50,074 nucleotides of DNA from Phycisphaerae bacterium (GCA_016782835.1 JADHXS010000003.1:1-50074), one strand, 5' to 3'. Shown: positions 29,047 to 38,697, counted from the stretch's first letter. The notes: generated from the letters alone by a model not told the origin. Translations and numbers: made by a program.

Positions 29047-30506
29047 AACATGACCTCGATCATTTTAACCATTGGTAAAAACATGGCACTAACCACAAAG
29101 CCGACACAAACCCCCAATCCAATCACCATCAGCGGGCAAGCTACGGCATTTAACAGATTCAGGCGATAATTGTAGCGGCTGCGGTAAATCTCTTCGAGAC
29201 TTTCCAGAATCAGCGGCGCATTACCTTTGTTAACGGAGTCATCCATCGCCCAGGCGAGCGTTCTGCCGATACCGGTTTTCGATGCGGAGAGTGAAATATT
29301 TTCACCCTGTTCGATTCGCGCAAGCCATTTGCCCATGCGTTTTCGGTAACAGTGATTCACGTCAAGGGCCAATGCGTTTCGAATCGTCGTATTGACCGGA
29401 TAGCCTGCCTTCAGTCCGACCTTGAGAATCTCGGTCAGTTGCAGTTGGGCGTAATTTTCTTCGAACCAGTGCAGCATTGGAATATGCCATTTCAGAAAAT
29501 CACCGATGCGGGATGACAAAAGCGGTTGCTCGGGATTTCGTCTGCGAAATCGAATGAACATGAGATGCAGCATAATCCACATGAACGGTATAAATATCAA
29601 AAAGATGTTAAGACCGTGACGGCCTTTAAGCCAGTTTGCTATATCCAGAAGTACTTGGGTCATCCATGGCAGCTCCGCTTGGCCGTCAGTCATGTCGGAG
29701 AGAACTTCCGCAAATGTCGGAACAATAAAGTACATCAGCCCCATCATAATGGTAAATGTAATAATGCCAATTATCACGGGATATGAGAGATGAACCGGGC
29801 GGACTTTTTTATAGTCATTGATTTTTTCGGCAATATCCGCCTGGATTGTTTCAATCGCATTTGGAAGTTGATTCATTTTTTCAGCAGCAGTAACAGAAGC
29901 AAGCAATTCCGGTGGACATTTCCGATAGCCCCGGCGAAGTGATTCTGAAAGACAATAACCCTGCGTAAGCCAATGAGCAATATCGTTCAGGATTTTCGCT
30001 TCTTTGCGTTTTTGGCCGTAGGCGGCCGTCGTAAGGGCCATTGGCAGCGGCAATGACTGACGCATACTCATACCAATCGTCGAAAGGATCTCCATCGCCA
30101 GCGAATATTTATGTGTCTGTTTGTAACGAACAACCCCAACAACAAACAATACGAATAAAAGGGGGCCAAAATATTGAAAAACAAGCGTCAGGATTGTCAG
30201 GATAATGAGATATTGAAAAATCATGGATACGATGGTTGCAAACGCTTTATACCAGGGGGTTTCAAGCGGACTGGAGGATGGTGCCCATCGCACAATGCAG
30301 ATGGTTACCGGAAACAATAAAAACGGAAAGAGAAAAAAGAACAGCAGTTCTTCAAATATCTCCTCTCCCAAAGTAATAAACGCAATGAGTATCAATCCTG
30401 CAATCACAAACGGCATAAGAACAAGGCCCCATCCGGGATTTTTCCAGACAAACAGACCAAAACCGACGAAAACAATAATCGAAATGATAAGCGTTAGCCA
30501 GTCCAT
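29043..30506 (-). CDS. GspF/PilC-family inner-membrane protein with TM-rich N-terminus
   Basis: YFIVPTFAEVLSDMTDGQAELPWMTQVLLDIANW and C-terminal FLPMVKMIEVML match the neighbouring GspF; N-terminal about 130 aa strongly hydrophobic. Confidence 0.8.
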   Translation of the reverse strand: MDWLTLIISIIVFVGFGLFVWKNPGWGLVLMPFVIAGLILIAFITLGEEIFEELLFFFLFPFLLFPVTICIVRWAPSSSPLETPWYKAFATIVSMIFQYLIILTILTLVFQYFGPLLFVLFVVGVVRYKQTHKYSLAMEILSTIGMSMRQSLPLPMALTTAAYGQKRKEAKILNDIAHWLTQGYCLSESLRRGYRKCPPELLASVTAAEKMNQLPNAIETIQADIAEKINDYKKVRPVHLSYPVIIGIITFTIMMGLMYFIVPTFAEVLSDMTDGQAELPWMTQVLLDIANWLKGRHGLNIFLIFIPFMWIMLHLMFIRFRRRNPEQPLLSSRIGDFLKWHIPMLHWFEENYAQLQLTEILKVGLKAGYPVNTTIRNALALDVNHCYRKRMGKWLARIEQGENISLSASKTGIGRTLAWAMDDSVNKGNAPLILESLEEIYRSRYNYRLNLLNAVACPLMVIGLGVCVGFVVSAMFLPMVKMIEVML

Positions 30507-31705
30507 TACATCATCACCTCAACCATTTTAACCATTGGCAAAAACATTGACAGAATGATCAGACCGATGACGCCGCCAATCGTAATCAGCATCGTCGGCA
30601 GGAGAATGGCCTGCAATTGCGACTGAAGTGAATAGGTCTTGCTGGCATACATTTGTCCCAGTCCCTCGAGATTATTTTTCAGTTCATTACGCTGTGAACC
30701 GAGTTGGATTGAATACAAAAACAGACGGGGAATCACCGAGCAACCCATCCCCGCTTCCATAATATTAAAACCTTCTCGCAGTTGTCCGGCCAGAATCGAA
30801 CAGTCTCGTTTGAGCAACTCACTGCTGGAGGACTGTCCGGACAGTTCCACGGCCGCATCCATCGTGCAGCCGGCATTGATCAACACGGCCATTGCCTCAG
30901 CCAGTCGAGCCAGCAAGCCGTTCTTGTAAACCCGCCCAATCAGGAGCAGATGCATAAAGAATTGTTCCTTGGAACGTCTGCCCGCGGCCGTTGTTGAAAG
31001 CAACATCCAGAAAAATACGAGTGCGCCGATGATGACCAATACGACAGCCCAAAAAGTCCAGACATGTCCGGCCATATCCAATACCACCTGTGTCAGAAAG
31101 GGAAGCCCGGCTCTGCCGCTTGACATATCCGTCAAAACCTCAGCAAAAGTCGGAATGATCAGGACAAAGACCGCCGTAATTAAAACAGCGGCAAGGCAAA
31201 GAATGACGGCTGGATAGCAAAGAGCTTCGAATACAATACGTTTGGTGCGTTGTTCAACCTGCAAATGACGATTCAGATTGGCAAGCATTTCACTCAGTCG
31301 TCCCGTCTCAATCCCGGATTTAAGAATCATGCCGTACAGGGGCGGAAAGTGTTTCTGGCGTTTTTCCACGGCTTGGTCGATGGGCATGCCCTGTTCAAGG
31401 TCGTTGGCAATACCGCCTATCAGCGATTTCATTTTTGCCGAACCGGCATCTGCGGCCAGTTCCCGCAAACCTCGTTCAAGTGGAATGCCTGCCTTTGTCA
31501 GCGAAGCAAGCTGCTCATTGAACATCAAAAATTCATTGCGCCCGACCGATTTGGGAATTACCGGTGCCTTGGCCTGTTCCAATTCGGTGATGCTAAGCCC
31601 CAGTTCGTCAAGCGAGACGCGGGCCTGTTCAATGTCGGCTGCTTCAATCGTACCGGTCATCAAACGGCCTGCCTGAGTACATGATCGATATTCAAATAAT
31701 GCCAT
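30506..31705 (-). CDS. gspF: Type II secretion system F family protein (GspF)
   Basis: MALFEYRSCTQAGRLMTGTIEAADIEQARVSLDELGLSI, PLERGLRELA, LIIPTFAEVLTDMSSGRAGLPFLTQVVLDMAG. Confidence 0.92.
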   Translation of the reverse strand: MALFEYRSCTQAGRLMTGTIEAADIEQARVSLDELGLSITELEQAKAPVIPKSVGRNEFLMFNEQLASLTKAGIPLERGLRELAADAGSAKMKSLIGGIANDLEQGMPIDQAVEKRQKHFPPLYGMILKSGIETGRLSEMLANLNRHLQVEQRTKRIVFEALCYPAVILCLAAVLITAVFVLIIPTFAEVLTDMSSGRAGLPFLTQVVLDMAGHVWTFWAVVLVIIGALVFFWMLLSTTAAGRRSKEQFFMHLLLIGRVYKNGLLARLAEAMAVLINAGCTMDAAVELSGQSSSSELLKRDCSILAGQLREGFNIMEAGMGCSVIPRLFLYSIQLGSQRNELKNNLEGLGQMYASKTYSLQSQLQAILLPTMLITIGGVIGLIILSMFLPMVKMVEVMM

Positions 31706-31735
31706 TGTTGAATCCCCTGAATATAACAGGTAATT

Positions 31736-32884
31736 TTATGTTCCACATACGCGCCGGACTTCGTCTTCAGTCGTAATGCCCTGATTAACCAGTCTTCTCC
31801 CATCCTGCATCAAATTCATATGCCCTCGTGATGTTAAAAGTTCTTCAAGGCTGTCCATATCGGACCGTTTGAGAATGGCCTCTCGAAGCTGACCGTCTAA
31901 TTCGACCATTTCCGCCAGCAGCACGCGTCCGTGATAGCCGGTATCATGGCATTTCTCACAGCCGACGGCCCGGTATATACCATCGCCCGTTTGTTGTTTA
32001 CAATCCTGGCATAGCCGCCGGACAAGTCGCTGGTTAAGAATCGCTGAAACGCCGGACGTAACCTGATACGGCTCAATCCCCATCTCAAGAAGCCGCAGCA
32101 AAGCCCCGCTGCAGCTTCCGCTGTGCATCGTGCTCATCAGCACGTGTCCGGTCAGTCCCGCTTCGATGGCGATGGTGGCGGTTTCAGCGTCTCGGATTTC
32201 ACCAATCATCAAAACCTGCGGATCTTGACGCAGCAAAGACCGCAGGGCGACAGGAAATGTCATCTCCCCGTGCGGTTCGATTTGAACTTGCGTAATGCCC
32301 TCAATCGCACGCTCCACGGGGTCTTCCAATGCCACAATGCTTTTACCGGGACACTGTGTAAGAATGTAACGAAGCAATGCCCCAAGGGTCGTACTTTTTC
32401 CGCTTCCGGCCGGGCCGGTCAACAACAGAATACCCTGATTTTTCCGCGAAAAGTTTTTCAGGGCCGATTCAATATAGTCATTGAACCCCAGTTTTTCCAG
32501 TTCCATCAGCCCTTCGTTTTCATAGAAGATTCTCACAACCGCACGCTGTCCGTAAATCGTGGGGAAAACCGCCAGTCGTTTGTCGGTAACTTTTCCGGCC
32601 TCCGAAAAAACCGCATCATCTTTAAGACCTTCGATCCGGCCCTCCTGCGGAATATCGTTGCGATACGTCAGCAGATTGCCCAGAACCTTCAGACGCGCAA
32701 TAACATTGTCACTAATTGCGGCAGGGAGACTTTCGACGGTTTTCAACGCTCCATCCAGACGATACCGAACCTGCAATTCAGTGCTGGTGGGCTCAAAGTG
32801 GATATCGCTGGCCCTGAATTGAATCGCTTCAAGAAGAATCTGTTCGACTAACTGAGCGACATTGGGTTGTGCGGAATGATTCAT
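31736..32884 (-). CDS. gspE: GspE/PilB family ATPase (short N-terminus)
   Basis: RASDIHFEPTSTELQVRYRLDGALK, Walker A GPAGSGKSTTLGALL, LLRQDPQVLMIGEIRDAETATIAIEAGLTGHVLMSTMHS, CQDC...CEKC tetracysteine. Confidence 0.95.
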   Translation of the reverse strand: MNHSAQPNVAQLVEQILLEAIQFRASDIHFEPTSTELQVRYRLDGALKTVESLPAAISDNVIARLKVLGNLLTYRNDIPQEGRIEGLKDDAVFSEAGKVTDKRLAVFPTIYGQRAVVRIFYENEGLMELEKLGFNDYIESALKNFSRKNQGILLLTGPAGSGKSTTLGALLRYILTQCPGKSIVALEDPVERAIEGITQVQIEPHGEMTFPVALRSLLRQDPQVLMIGEIRDAETATIAIEAGLTGHVLMSTMHSGSCSGALLRLLEMGIEPYQVTSGVSAILNQRLVRRLCQDCKQQTGDGIYRAVGCEKCHDTGYHGRVLLAEMVELDGQLREAILKRSDMDSLEELLTSRGHMNLMQDGRRLVNQGITTEDEVRRVCGT

Positions 32885-33064
32885 AAGTCCTTATATCCTT
32901 TAAGGTTAGTTATTTTCAATAAAAACATAAGTCCCCTCACTCCAATAAGACGGTTTCTGGACAGAAGATGTTATCTTGGAAAAATAAAAATTTTTCCCCG
33001 TTTTTTATAAAAATAAGGTAACATAAAGGTATCTGATTTTGTCTTATAAAACGGATGAAACAAT

Positions 33065-33634
33065 GTGGTGAAGGGAATTATGGCCGTTTACCCAGCCAGT
33101 TTAGAGAGTGTACTTGATCTGACGCAGGTTGATGCGACATGCAGTCAGCGGTGGATTTTGACGGCAATGCAGCAGCATGGGGCGGTCTTGGTATCCATGC
33201 TATGGCGCATCCTTGGTAACGAACAGGACGTCTGCGATATTTATCAGGAAACATTTCTGCGCTTGGCTCATCTGGAAAACCAGGCAAAACCCGACAATGT
33301 TCGGGCGTATCTTTTCAGGACGGCGTCAAATACGGCCATTACAATGCTTCGTCGTGAACAATTAAAAGTCCAATATCAGCGTCAGCTCTGTGAGAAGTAC
33401 AAACCCCATACCCATGATCCCGCCGGTTATCTGGATACGATGGATTTGCAGCAGCGACTCCGAGACGCCATCGCCAAACTTCCCGATTACCTCGGAGATG
33501 TTGTGGTCCTGCGGGATTTAGCTGAGATGCCGTATAAACAAGTGGCGAAAATTCTGGGAATTACAACCGCGGCCGCCAGGGTGTATCGTCATAAAGCGCT
33601 GAAACTGCTGGCGATGTGCATATCTGAAAAATGA
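33065..33634 (+). CDS. RNA polymerase sigma factor, ECF type
   Basis: LWRILGNEQDVCDIYQETFLRLAHLENQAKPDNVRAYLFRTASNTAITMLRRE and LPDYLGDVVVLRDLAEMPYKQVAKILGITTAAARVYRHKALKLL. Confidence 0.9.
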   Translation: MVKGIMAVYPASLESVLDLTQVDATCSQRWILTAMQQHGAVLVSMLWRILGNEQDVCDIYQETFLRLAHLENQAKPDNVRAYLFRTASNTAITMLRREQLKVQYQRQLCEKYKPHTHDPAGYLDTMDLQQRLRDAIAKLPDYLGDVVVLRDLAEMPYKQVAKILGITTAAARVYRHKALKLLAMCISEK

Positions 33635-34155
33635 ACGGTAGGTGCGTTATGAAAAAAATGAATCATTCCAATCCATGCAAACAGGTGCGAAACAGGCAGG
33701 GTTTGTGGGCCTCATTAAAAGAGCGAGCCTGCCGGCATCTGGCTGATCACATTGCGACATGTCCGCGATGTCAGAAAAGACTGGCTCTGGTTAATCGTGT
33801 CGAGTTAGCGATGAGTCTCGTCAAATCTCAGCAGCACAATCTTGATTTGCTGGCCCGTGCAAATGCAAAAGCGATTGGCGTGTTAAAGCATTCTTTACGC
33901 AATACCCCCAAAACCGAACAACTCCGTCATTCAAAGCCGGACTGTCATTGGATTGAGAGAAAACGTCCGGTTATTGAGAGATTACTTAATATCGCTGCAT
34001 GTTTGTTCGTGGTCATGATGATTCGAATGGGAGTGACATCGTTGTTAACGAATGTTCAAACCAAAGGGAAAACCGCTCTTCATAACTATTATGCCCGCAA
34101 TCTGGACAGCGGGTTGGTCAACGAGATATTCCCCGACGATACAGCCCATGTGTAA
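33631..34155 (+). CDS. Putative ZAS-type anti-sigma factor
   Basis: HIATCPRC (HX3CX2C) and one TM helix (LLNIAACLFVVMMIRMGVTSLL); ATGA overlap with sigma gene. Confidence 0.75.
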   Translation: MNGRCVMKKMNHSNPCKQVRNRQGLWASLKERACRHLADHIATCPRCQKRLALVNRVELAMSLVKSQQHNLDLLARANAKAIGVLKHSLRNTPKTEQLRHSKPDCHWIERKRPVIERLLNIAACLFVVMMIRMGVTSLLTNVQTKGKTALHNYYARNLDSGLVNEIFPDDTAHV

Positions 34156-34169
34156 GATAATCCATTCCT

Positions 34170-35027
34170 TTATTTCAGTGTTTTATAGATTGTGAAGCAG
34201 CCAAGCAGAATCGTCACGATGGCAATGGCGAGCTTCAATTTTCGTTCACTGATAAATTTAACGCTTTTCGCCGACAGGGGAACAGACGCAATGGCCCCGG
34301 CAATAATCCAGGGAGCCAGTCTCCAACTGATCTCCTTGCCGATTAACAGGTACATCACCACGCCGACAAAGCAGGTAATCGATTCGGCCAGCGAAGTAAT
34401 CCCAACCGCGCTTTTGCCCTCGACACCGGAAAGCACCTGCCCGGCGGTAACAACCGGTCCGTAACCACCGCCGCTGATACCCTTGTTAAAAGAAGCAAGC
34501 AGTCCCATCCCCGTGACCTTCGCAAAGGAAAATTTCAGACTTCGATTGAAAAATATAAGAATCAAAATACCCATCGACAGAACAAGCACGCCGATGTACA
34601 TCTTGAGCCAGAATTTAGGAATATTGACGGCAACATAAACGGCCGCCACGGCCCCGACAGCGCTGCAGGCCCCGAACAGCAGGGCGATTTTAAGATGCAT
34701 CGGGAAAGATTTTCGCATACCCTGGAAATATTGAACAGGATGTGAAAACAGGTGATGAATACGAAGGGCATCTCGGTTGTTCGGACGAAAGTTGACGTTG
34801 CCTTCGGCGTGATGACAGATGCCCGCCAGCAGGCCGGTACAGAGTTCGCTGACGAGAATCGCCGGGACAATTTCGCTGACCTGAAACCCCATTAGCATAA
34901 ACACCGGCGTCAGGGTCGTGCCGTACCCCATTCCCAGCGTCGAGTCCATATATTCGCAGGCAAAAGCCAATACCATAATAGTGATAATTGTTGCAAGAGT
35001 CAGTTCCATGTTAATCCTCCACTTCAA
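34170..35027 (-). CDS. Sulfite exporter TauE/SafE (TSUP) family protein
   Basis: Multi-TM; EYMDSTLGMGYGTTLTPVFMLMGF and FNKGISGGGYGPVVTAGQVLSGVEGKSAVGITSLAE motifs. Confidence 0.85.
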   Translation of the reverse strand: MKWRINMELTLATIITIMVLAFACEYMDSTLGMGYGTTLTPVFMLMGFQVSEIVPAILVSELCTGLLAGICHHAEGNVNFRPNNRDALRIHHLFSHPVQYFQGMRKSFPMHLKIALLFGACSAVGAVAAVYVAVNIPKFWLKMYIGVLVLSMGILILIFFNRSLKFSFAKVTGMGLLASFNKGISGGGYGPVVTAGQVLSGVEGKSAVGITSLAESITCFVGVVMYLLIGKEISWRLAPWIIAGAIASVPLSAKSVKFISERKLKLAIAIVTILLGCFTIYKTLK

Positions 35028-35425
35028 ATAAGGTCTTTTAAAGTCAGTTTTTCAAGTTTATCTGAAATATAGTCTCGGATGTCCTGAAAGACCGCCAGCA
35101 GGTTGGGTTCTTTCGAAAGCGGGGTATCCGAATGAAAGTATGTGCTGACCGATTCGGTCGGTGCCAATGCTCCGTCCATCAGGCGGATGACCGAGGCCAG
35201 CGAGATTTGGCCGGCAGGTTGTGCCAGTTGGTATCCGCCTTGTTTACCCCGGCGGGTTTTGATGAGGCGATGTTGGCGCAGGGTCATCAACAGAAATTCG
35301 AGATATTTCTTGGGGATATCACAGGCCGCGACAATCTCATCAACCTTGACAAAATGGTCTTTCGTCTGGCGGGTTAAATACAACAACGCTAAAATTGAGT
35401 ATTCACTTTTTGTCGTCAGTTTCAT
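35024..35425 (-). CDS. Rrf2 family transcriptional regulator
   Basis: MKLTTKSEYSILALLYLTRQ...IPKKYLEFLLMTLRQHRLIKTRRGKQGGYQLAQPAGQISLASVIRLMDG. Confidence 0.92.
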   Translation of the reverse strand: MKLTTKSEYSILALLYLTRQTKDHFVKVDEIVAACDIPKKYLEFLLMTLRQHRLIKTRRGKQGGYQLAQPAGQISLASVIRLMDGALAPTESVSTYFHSDTPLSKEPNLLAVFQDIRDYISDKLEKLTLKDLI

Positions 35426-35445
35426 AGCTTTTCTTTTCCCTAAGA

Positions 35446-36090
35446 TTAAAATGAAAAAATGGTTTCAAAACCGGTTATAAAAACATCATCCCGTCCGTGG
35501 GTGGTTTTGTCTTTTTGGTGGATAAAGAAAAAATCAATATCCAATGTCTTATTAACATCCCAGACCACGCCGGCGTAAATACGATTTCGATTGTATCCGC
35601 TTTCTTCCTGGATGTAGATTTCATCGGCGATATACGGACGCAACGGCAAATCAAACAGATTTTTCGTTGAAGCCAGTTTCAGCCGGTTGCGATAACGAAA
35701 AACATCTTTTTTGTTCTCGAAATCACGAAATTCAAGGCGGTTACGATCCGAACATTTCAAACCCCATACTTCCTTTTTGATGCTCAACTCCACGTAAGGG
35801 CGGTTTTCCCGCTGCCATTCATGACTGGAATCTTCCTGATGGACCTGTCGAAAGCCCAGACCAAGGTCCAGCATGTCAGAAAACCCCTTATAGGTAAACA
35901 GGATTTCATTATGCTGCTCGAAGTGTTCACCATTGCGAAAACGGAAGTCCTCTTTAATTTTCATTTCCCAGTTGTCGTTCAGCCGGAAAGAAAAACTGGT
36001 CGCGGCCCAATGTTGCTGATTGTCGTCGCCTGCATGACACAAACACGAAACCGCAAGAACAAGGATGAAACAAAGCGTCGTTTTATTCAT
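35446..36090 (-). CDS. DUF2490-like outer-membrane beta-barrel protein
   Basis: Signal peptide, QHWAATSFSFRLNDNWEMKIKEDFRFRNGE..., alternating strand pattern, C-terminal Phe (FETIFSF). Confidence 0.75.
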   Translation of the reverse strand: MNKTTLCFILVLAVSCLCHAGDDNQQHWAATSFSFRLNDNWEMKIKEDFRFRNGEHFEQHNEILFTYKGFSDMLDLGLGFRQVHQEDSSHEWQRENRPYVELSIKKEVWGLKCSDRNRLEFRDFENKKDVFRYRNRLKLASTKNLFDLPLRPYIADEIYIQEESGYNRNRIYAGVVWDVNKTLDIDFFFIHQKDKTTHGRDDVFITGFETIFSF

Positions 36091-36258
36091 ATTTATTCCC
36101 TTAAAATCAAAAAAAACCGTCGAATGCCTAAGCCAAAATAGCCTGGATATCAGTTACTTCGGCTTATCTTTATTAACTCTATAAACATAATAGAGAAAAT
36201 CCATGCAAAAGTCAATACAAAATTTTCAGTTTTGAAAAAAAAGGGGATTTGCTACTTT

Positions 36259-36837
36259 TTAGGCTGCTAAAATGTGGGCAATGAGAATTTTCAGCCCAAT
36301 GGCGATAAGGATAAGCCCGCCGAGAATTTCGATTTTGTTTTCGAAGAAATGTCCCATTTTTTTGCCGATTTCATAGCCGATGTAGGATAAGGCAAAGGTA
36401 ACAGCCCCGATGAGGATGACCGCGGCGTAAATATGGTGCGTGACGAGCGACAGTGTTACGCCAACGGCCAGCGCATCGATACTGGTGGCAATACTTAATG
36501 CCACCAGAACGATAAGATTGGACGGGTTCTGCGGCGTTTTTTCCACCGCTTTGATTTTAAACGCCTCATAGATCATCTTGCCGCCGATGAGAACCAGTAG
36601 GCCGAACGCGATCCAGTGGTCATAATTGACAATATACTCGGCAAACGCATTTCCCGCTAAATAGCCCAAAAGGGGCATGATTGCCTGAAAGGCCCCGAAG
36701 AAAAACGCCATCCGCAGCGCATACCGAATATGCAGTTCTTTAAAAACCGAACCACTGACGACGGAAACCGCGAAGGCATCCATCGCCAGCCCGACGGCAA
36801 TCCCGGTTATCGTTATGATTTCAATGATGTCATCCAT
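36259..36837 (-). CDS. mntP: MntP-family manganese efflux pump
   Basis: AVGLAMDAFAVSVVSG, FFGAFQAIMPLLGYLAG, LVALSIATSIDALAVGVTLS, EILGGLILIAIGLKIL. Confidence 0.92.
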   Translation of the reverse strand: MDDIIEIITITGIAVGLAMDAFAVSVVSGSVFKELHIRYALRMAFFFGAFQAIMPLLGYLAGNAFAEYIVNYDHWIAFGLLVLIGGKMIYEAFKIKAVEKTPQNPSNLIVLVALSIATSIDALAVGVTLSLVTHHIYAAVILIGAVTFALSYIGYEIGKKMGHFFENKIEILGGLILIAIGLKILIAHILAA

Positions 36838-36853
36838 ACGATTCTAATTCATT

Positions 36854-37801
36854 CTATTGTGTCTGAGGCGCGATGTCAAAGACGGTGATTTCCGGGCGGG
36901 CAAACAAACGAACCTTTGGCGACCAACCGCCTTCCATGCCGATTCCGCGATTGACATAAAGGTGAATAGCCCCTTGCTGGTACAGGCCGGCCTCGTATTT
37001 TTTGCCGTGTTTGGACAGCGTCGTCAGGGCGCCGTAAAACGGCAATGCAATCTGTCCGCCATGCGTATGCCCGCACAGATACAAATCAATGGGCTTCTCA
37101 TCGATGGTGTCCATCATATCCGTATTATGATACAGAAGCAAATTAAACATTTCCAGCCGAAGTTGGTCGATAAGTTTTTGGTTATGCCGCCCGTTTTCAT
37201 AAGCAAGTCCTGCGATCGTGATGGATTCTCCGTCTTTTTCGATGACTTTTTTGTGCAGCCGCAATTCTTCAAAGCCGGTTCCTTCGAATAAGTCGAGATG
37301 TGACCAGTAACTGAAATCCCAATTACCCGTTACGGCGAATTTGCCCAACGGAGCTTTTAACGTTGCCATTGTGTTTTGAAATAACCCCAGTGCGGATGCC
37401 CGATTGAGGCAATCGCCGGTAAAAACAATGACATCTGGATTCAGCGCATGGATGATGCCGGGAAGTTTTTCTTCAAGACGGATTTTTTTATCACAATGCA
37501 GGTCGGATATCTGAACAACCCGGAAGTGGATATGCCGCAGTTTATCTGTTTTAATTGAAATGGTATTGATTTGAAACCAATACGGCTCAACAAAGTAACC
37601 ATAGAGAAAACAGGCAATTCCGATGATGCCGACAACATGCAGGAAAATGGCAAACCGGCCGGTCAGGATTTTGCGCGTATCCTTTTTGCGGATTTTCCGG
37701 ATCACCCACGTCAACCACAGGCGAGCGTAAAGATAATAGATCAGCAGAATGCTGCCGGCGAAGATCATAGCCGGCAGGGTGGACAGGGCGATCGATCTCA
37801 T
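36854..37801 (-). CDS. Membrane-anchored metallophosphoesterase (YkuE-like)
   Basis: VVQISDLHCDKK, VIVFTGDCLNRAS, AVTGNWDFSYW, LYLCGHTHGGQIALPFYGAL; N-terminal TM segments. Confidence 0.9.
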   Translation of the reverse strand: MRSIALSTLPAMIFAGSILLIYYLYARLWLTWVIRKIRKKDTRKILTGRFAIFLHVVGIIGIACFLYGYFVEPYWFQINTISIKTDKLRHIHFRVVQISDLHCDKKIRLEEKLPGIIHALNPDVIVFTGDCLNRASALGLFQNTMATLKAPLGKFAVTGNWDFSYWSHLDLFEGTGFEELRLHKKVIEKDGESITIAGLAYENGRHNQKLIDQLRLEMFNLLLYHNTDMMDTIDEKPIDLYLCGHTHGGQIALPFYGALTTLSKHGKKYEAGLYQQGAIHLYVNRGIGMEGGWSPKVRLFARPEITVFDIAPQTQ

Positions 37802-38586
37802 GGCAAATCCTCAGGTGATGTCTCCGCATGACCGCATTGGCCGCAGTGGGGCTCGCTTTTCATAATATGCGGCTCGGTCAGGTCGTCACGAATCATTTCG
37901 CCCGGATTGACAACCAGAAAATCGTCAGGGTTACAGTCGCCGTCCAGCAGTCGCTGCATCAGCGATGGGTCGCCTTTGATTTCGTCATATGCCCAGTTAA
38001 GGTAAGCGGCACACTGTTTGGTATAGGCTTTGGCATCCTCTGTTCCCGGCAGATTCCAGTCGATAAAAACCGCCCGCTGATATTCGGCAATCCAGGTCTG
38101 TTCGGTTTCCATCAGGTACTGTGCGTTGTCCGGGCCAAACTTTTCGGTATATTCGGCAAGTTTCTGTTCGTATCGGTCTTTGCCCGGCATCAGGTCGTTG
38201 CATTGTTCGAGCCAGCCGACACTGTACCAGTAAACACCCTTATGCGCATCGAAGTAGTCCTGATAGATATGCCGCGAGCCGAGCAGCAGGGTCATGCAGT
38301 CATGCCCGCGGGCAACGATAATCCGAATATCACTGTGAAGGCCGGTAATGCCGTTACTGCACAGGCAATAGCCCAGCAGGACAGCATCGTATGGCTTGCC
38401 GGCTGCATCGGTCGTTTTGTCCAATTCTTTCTGGACCTCGTTGCGCAGCACATCCGGCGTATCATGCAGTCCCTGCGGCATCAGCACAATATCGATGATG
38501 TTCTTGCTGCGGGACGCACACAAATACGCTTCCCGCTGCATCACTTTACAGGTTACAAACTTCAATCGCATGAGGATATTATACAC
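37798..38586 (-). CDS. DUF1638 family protein
   Basis: DAVLLGYCLCSNGITGLHSDIRIIVARGHDCMTLLLGSRHIYQDYFDAHKGVYWYSVGWLEQ; start could be ATG 38571. Confidence 0.85.
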   Translation of the reverse strand: MYNILMRLKFVTCKVMQREAYLCASRSKNIIDIVLMPQGLHDTPDVLRNEVQKELDKTTDAAGKPYDAVLLGYCLCSNGITGLHSDIRIIVARGHDCMTLLLGSRHIYQDYFDAHKGVYWYSVGWLEQCNDLMPGKDRYEQKLAEYTEKFGPDNAQYLMETEQTWIAEYQRAVFIDWNLPGTEDAKAYTKQCAAYLNWAYDEIKGDPSLMQRLLDGDCNPDDFLVVNPGEMIRDDLTEPHIMKSEPHCGQCGHAETSPEDLP

Positions 38587-38648
38587 CGAATATCGCTAAA
38601 TGCAATTTCAAATCGGTATTCGGTTTTAAGATGCCCATTTCTGCATAA

Positions 38649-38677
38649 AAAAAGCCGGACACGCTGCCCGGCTTTTT
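38649..38677 (-). terminator. Rho-independent terminator
   Basis: AAAAAGCCGG-ACACGCTGC-CCGGCTTTTT; downstream of the 38698-40556 minus-strand operon. Confidence 0.85.
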
Positions 38678-38697
38678 GTTCACTCGATTACTTACAA

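Noticed and set aside
32123-32851. 242-aa plus-strand ORF
   Set aside because: Antisense to gspE, composition typical of a shadow frame.
36838-36853. Possible yybP-ykoY Mn riboswitch upstream of mntP
   Set aside because: Only 16 nt separate mntP from the upstream gene, too short for the riboswitch.
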